Of a stretch of 6,940 bases of DNA, positions 6,663 to 6,940 are shown in pieces. Origin of the DNA: a bacterium. Its GTDB lineage: Bacteria; Patescibacteriota; 4484-211. Where the stretch lies: positions 1 to 6,940 of the forward strand of contig JALUVT010000126.1 of assembly GCA_027020325.1 (NCBI GenBank), in the 5' to 3' direction. Numbering within the stretch: position 1 is the stretch's first letter; each line of letters opens with the position of its first letter. A model generated the notes under the pieces. It did no database searches. It was given only the letters and a program-made list of their open reading frames with translations, and was not told the origin of the DNA. The translations under genes were made by a program, and so were the position numbers.

Positions 6663-6692
6663 CTGATTTAGATAATTACTCAATAGAATCAG
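6663..6692. repeat. Inverted repeat, 6-bp stem
   Basis: CTGATT (6663-6668) and AATCAG (6687-6692) are perfect complements around an 18-nt loop, ten bases after the preceding inverted repeat. Confidence 0.35.
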
Positions 6693-6730
6693 TTGTTATA
6701 GTCAGCGCAAAACAAAATTACTGAATTTTT

Positions 6731-6760
6731 TGTATCCTGTATCTGTTATCTGTCTGTATA
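6731..6760 (+). repeat. Degenerate short tandem repeat, TGTATC type
   Basis: Five consecutive units can be read: TGTATCC, TGTATC, TGTTATC, TGTC and TGTATA. The units vary in length and sequence, so this is a decayed microsatellite-like tract without an obvious role. Confidence 0.45.
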
Positions 6761-6864
6761 GGCAATATCAAACCCATTTAACTAACTTACGCGGTAATCT
6801 ACAGAAAATTTAAATACCAAAATTAAACCCTAAAATAGGAAAATTTGTTTTGCGAGAGCTATAA

Positions 6865-6888
6865 GACAAGGGAAAATTAATCCTTGTC
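6865..6888. promoter_or_regulatory. Dyad overlapping a -35 box; possible operator
   Basis: GACAAGG (6865-6871) and CCTTGTC (6882-6888) form a perfect 7-bp dyad around a 10-bp AT-rich centre. This is the size of a typical repressor site. Its right arm overlaps the TTGTCA hexamer (6884-6889) proposed as a -35 box, which would suit repression by blocking polymerase. It could also be a chance hairpin. Confidence 0.3.
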
Positions 6889-6912
6889 AAGAATAAAACT
6901 CAATGTTAACAT
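6884..6912 (+). promoter_or_regulatory. Candidate promoter for a downstream gene
   Basis: TTGTCA (6884-6889, five of six matches to the -35 consensus) and TAACAT (6907-6912, four of six to the -10) are separated by exactly 17 bp. Transcription would begin near 6919, next to the ATG at 6920. This is the best-spaced promoter-like pair that I found in the window. Confidence 0.4.
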
Positions 6913-6940
6913 GACAGCTATGTTGAAGTTGATTGATTTT
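6911..6940 (+). CDS. Possible 5' end of the next gene (cut by the window edge)
   Basis: A frame starting at ATG 6911 (MTAMLKLIDF) or at the in-frame ATG 6920 (MLKLIDF) is open to the end of the window. The ATG at 6920 fits a leaderless start from the proposed promoter, because the -10 box covers the first ATG. Only 7-10 codons are visible, so neither the gene nor its function can be confirmed. No Shine-Dalgarno site is present. Confidence 0.3.
   Translation, partial: MTAMLKLIDF

Larger units (their letters stand above)
6302..6910. other. Intergenic region of about 600 bp without a convincing gene
   Basis: Neither strand shows a recognisable protein. I searched by eye for tRNA T-loops, RNase P, tmRNA and SRP RNA signature strings and found none. 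The region holds three inverted repeats between 6555 and 6692, a short degenerate TGTATC-type repeat (6731-6760) and a dyad at 6865-6888. A minus-strand frame from TTG at 6683 towards proS contains only one stop (6440-6438). There is no strong terminator directly after proS; AAGGGG at 6314-6319 and CCCCTT at 6347-6352 could pair, but over a long loop. Confidence 0.5.

Noticed and set aside
1..6940. CRISPR array, insertion sequence or prophage hallmark genes
   Set aside because: No regularly spaced direct repeats, transposase motifs, terminal inverted repeats or phage-like proteins are visible.

Overview
The window looks like a chromosomal segment from a streamlined, fairly AT-rich bacterium. 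My best guess is Candidate Phyla Radiation (Patescibacteria), but this is an inference. It rests on the short archaeal/eukaryotic-type prolyl-tRNA synthetase, the absence of clear Shine-Dalgarno sites before the main genes, several large proteins I cannot place in a family, and the lack of in-frame TGA in the three long genes, which argues against the TGA=Gly code of some CPR lineages. No rRNA, tRNA, CRISPR array or insertion sequence is visible.

Layout: (1) 1-78 (+) is the last 25 codons of a gene entering from the left. It converges on and overlaps (2) 66-2192 (-), a 708-residue protein with a complete family-2 GT-A glycosyltransferase domain in its C-terminal 300 residues, behind about 410 residues of unknown function. 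(3) 2193-2541 is an AT-rich spacer that may hold a 69-codon minus-strand gene. (4) 2542-4755 (+) is a 737-residue protein I do not recognise: a very acidic, Pro-rich, apparently disordered first third, then three diverged copies of a helical module of about 95-115 residues, then a Glu-only tip. (5) 4856-6301 (+) is prolyl-tRNA synthetase (proS), complete, with a GTG start. (6) 6302-6910 has no convincing gene but contains several inverted repeats and a minus-strand frame with only one stop. (7) 6911-6940 (+) may be the start of the next gene, behind a promoter-like sequence overlapped by a dyad.

The genes do not form an obvious pathway. proS is housekeeping. The glycosyltransferase probably builds or decorates a cell-surface glycan. 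The acidic repeat protein lies 100 bp upstream of proS on the same strand, but proS seems to have its own promoter-like sequence, so co-transcription is uncertain. The best candidate for undescribed biology is the 737-residue protein. Copies 1 and 2 of its module keep identical spacing between six landmarks although most of their sequence differs, and I know no named family with this layout. Second is the large unassigned N-terminal region of the glycosyltransferase.
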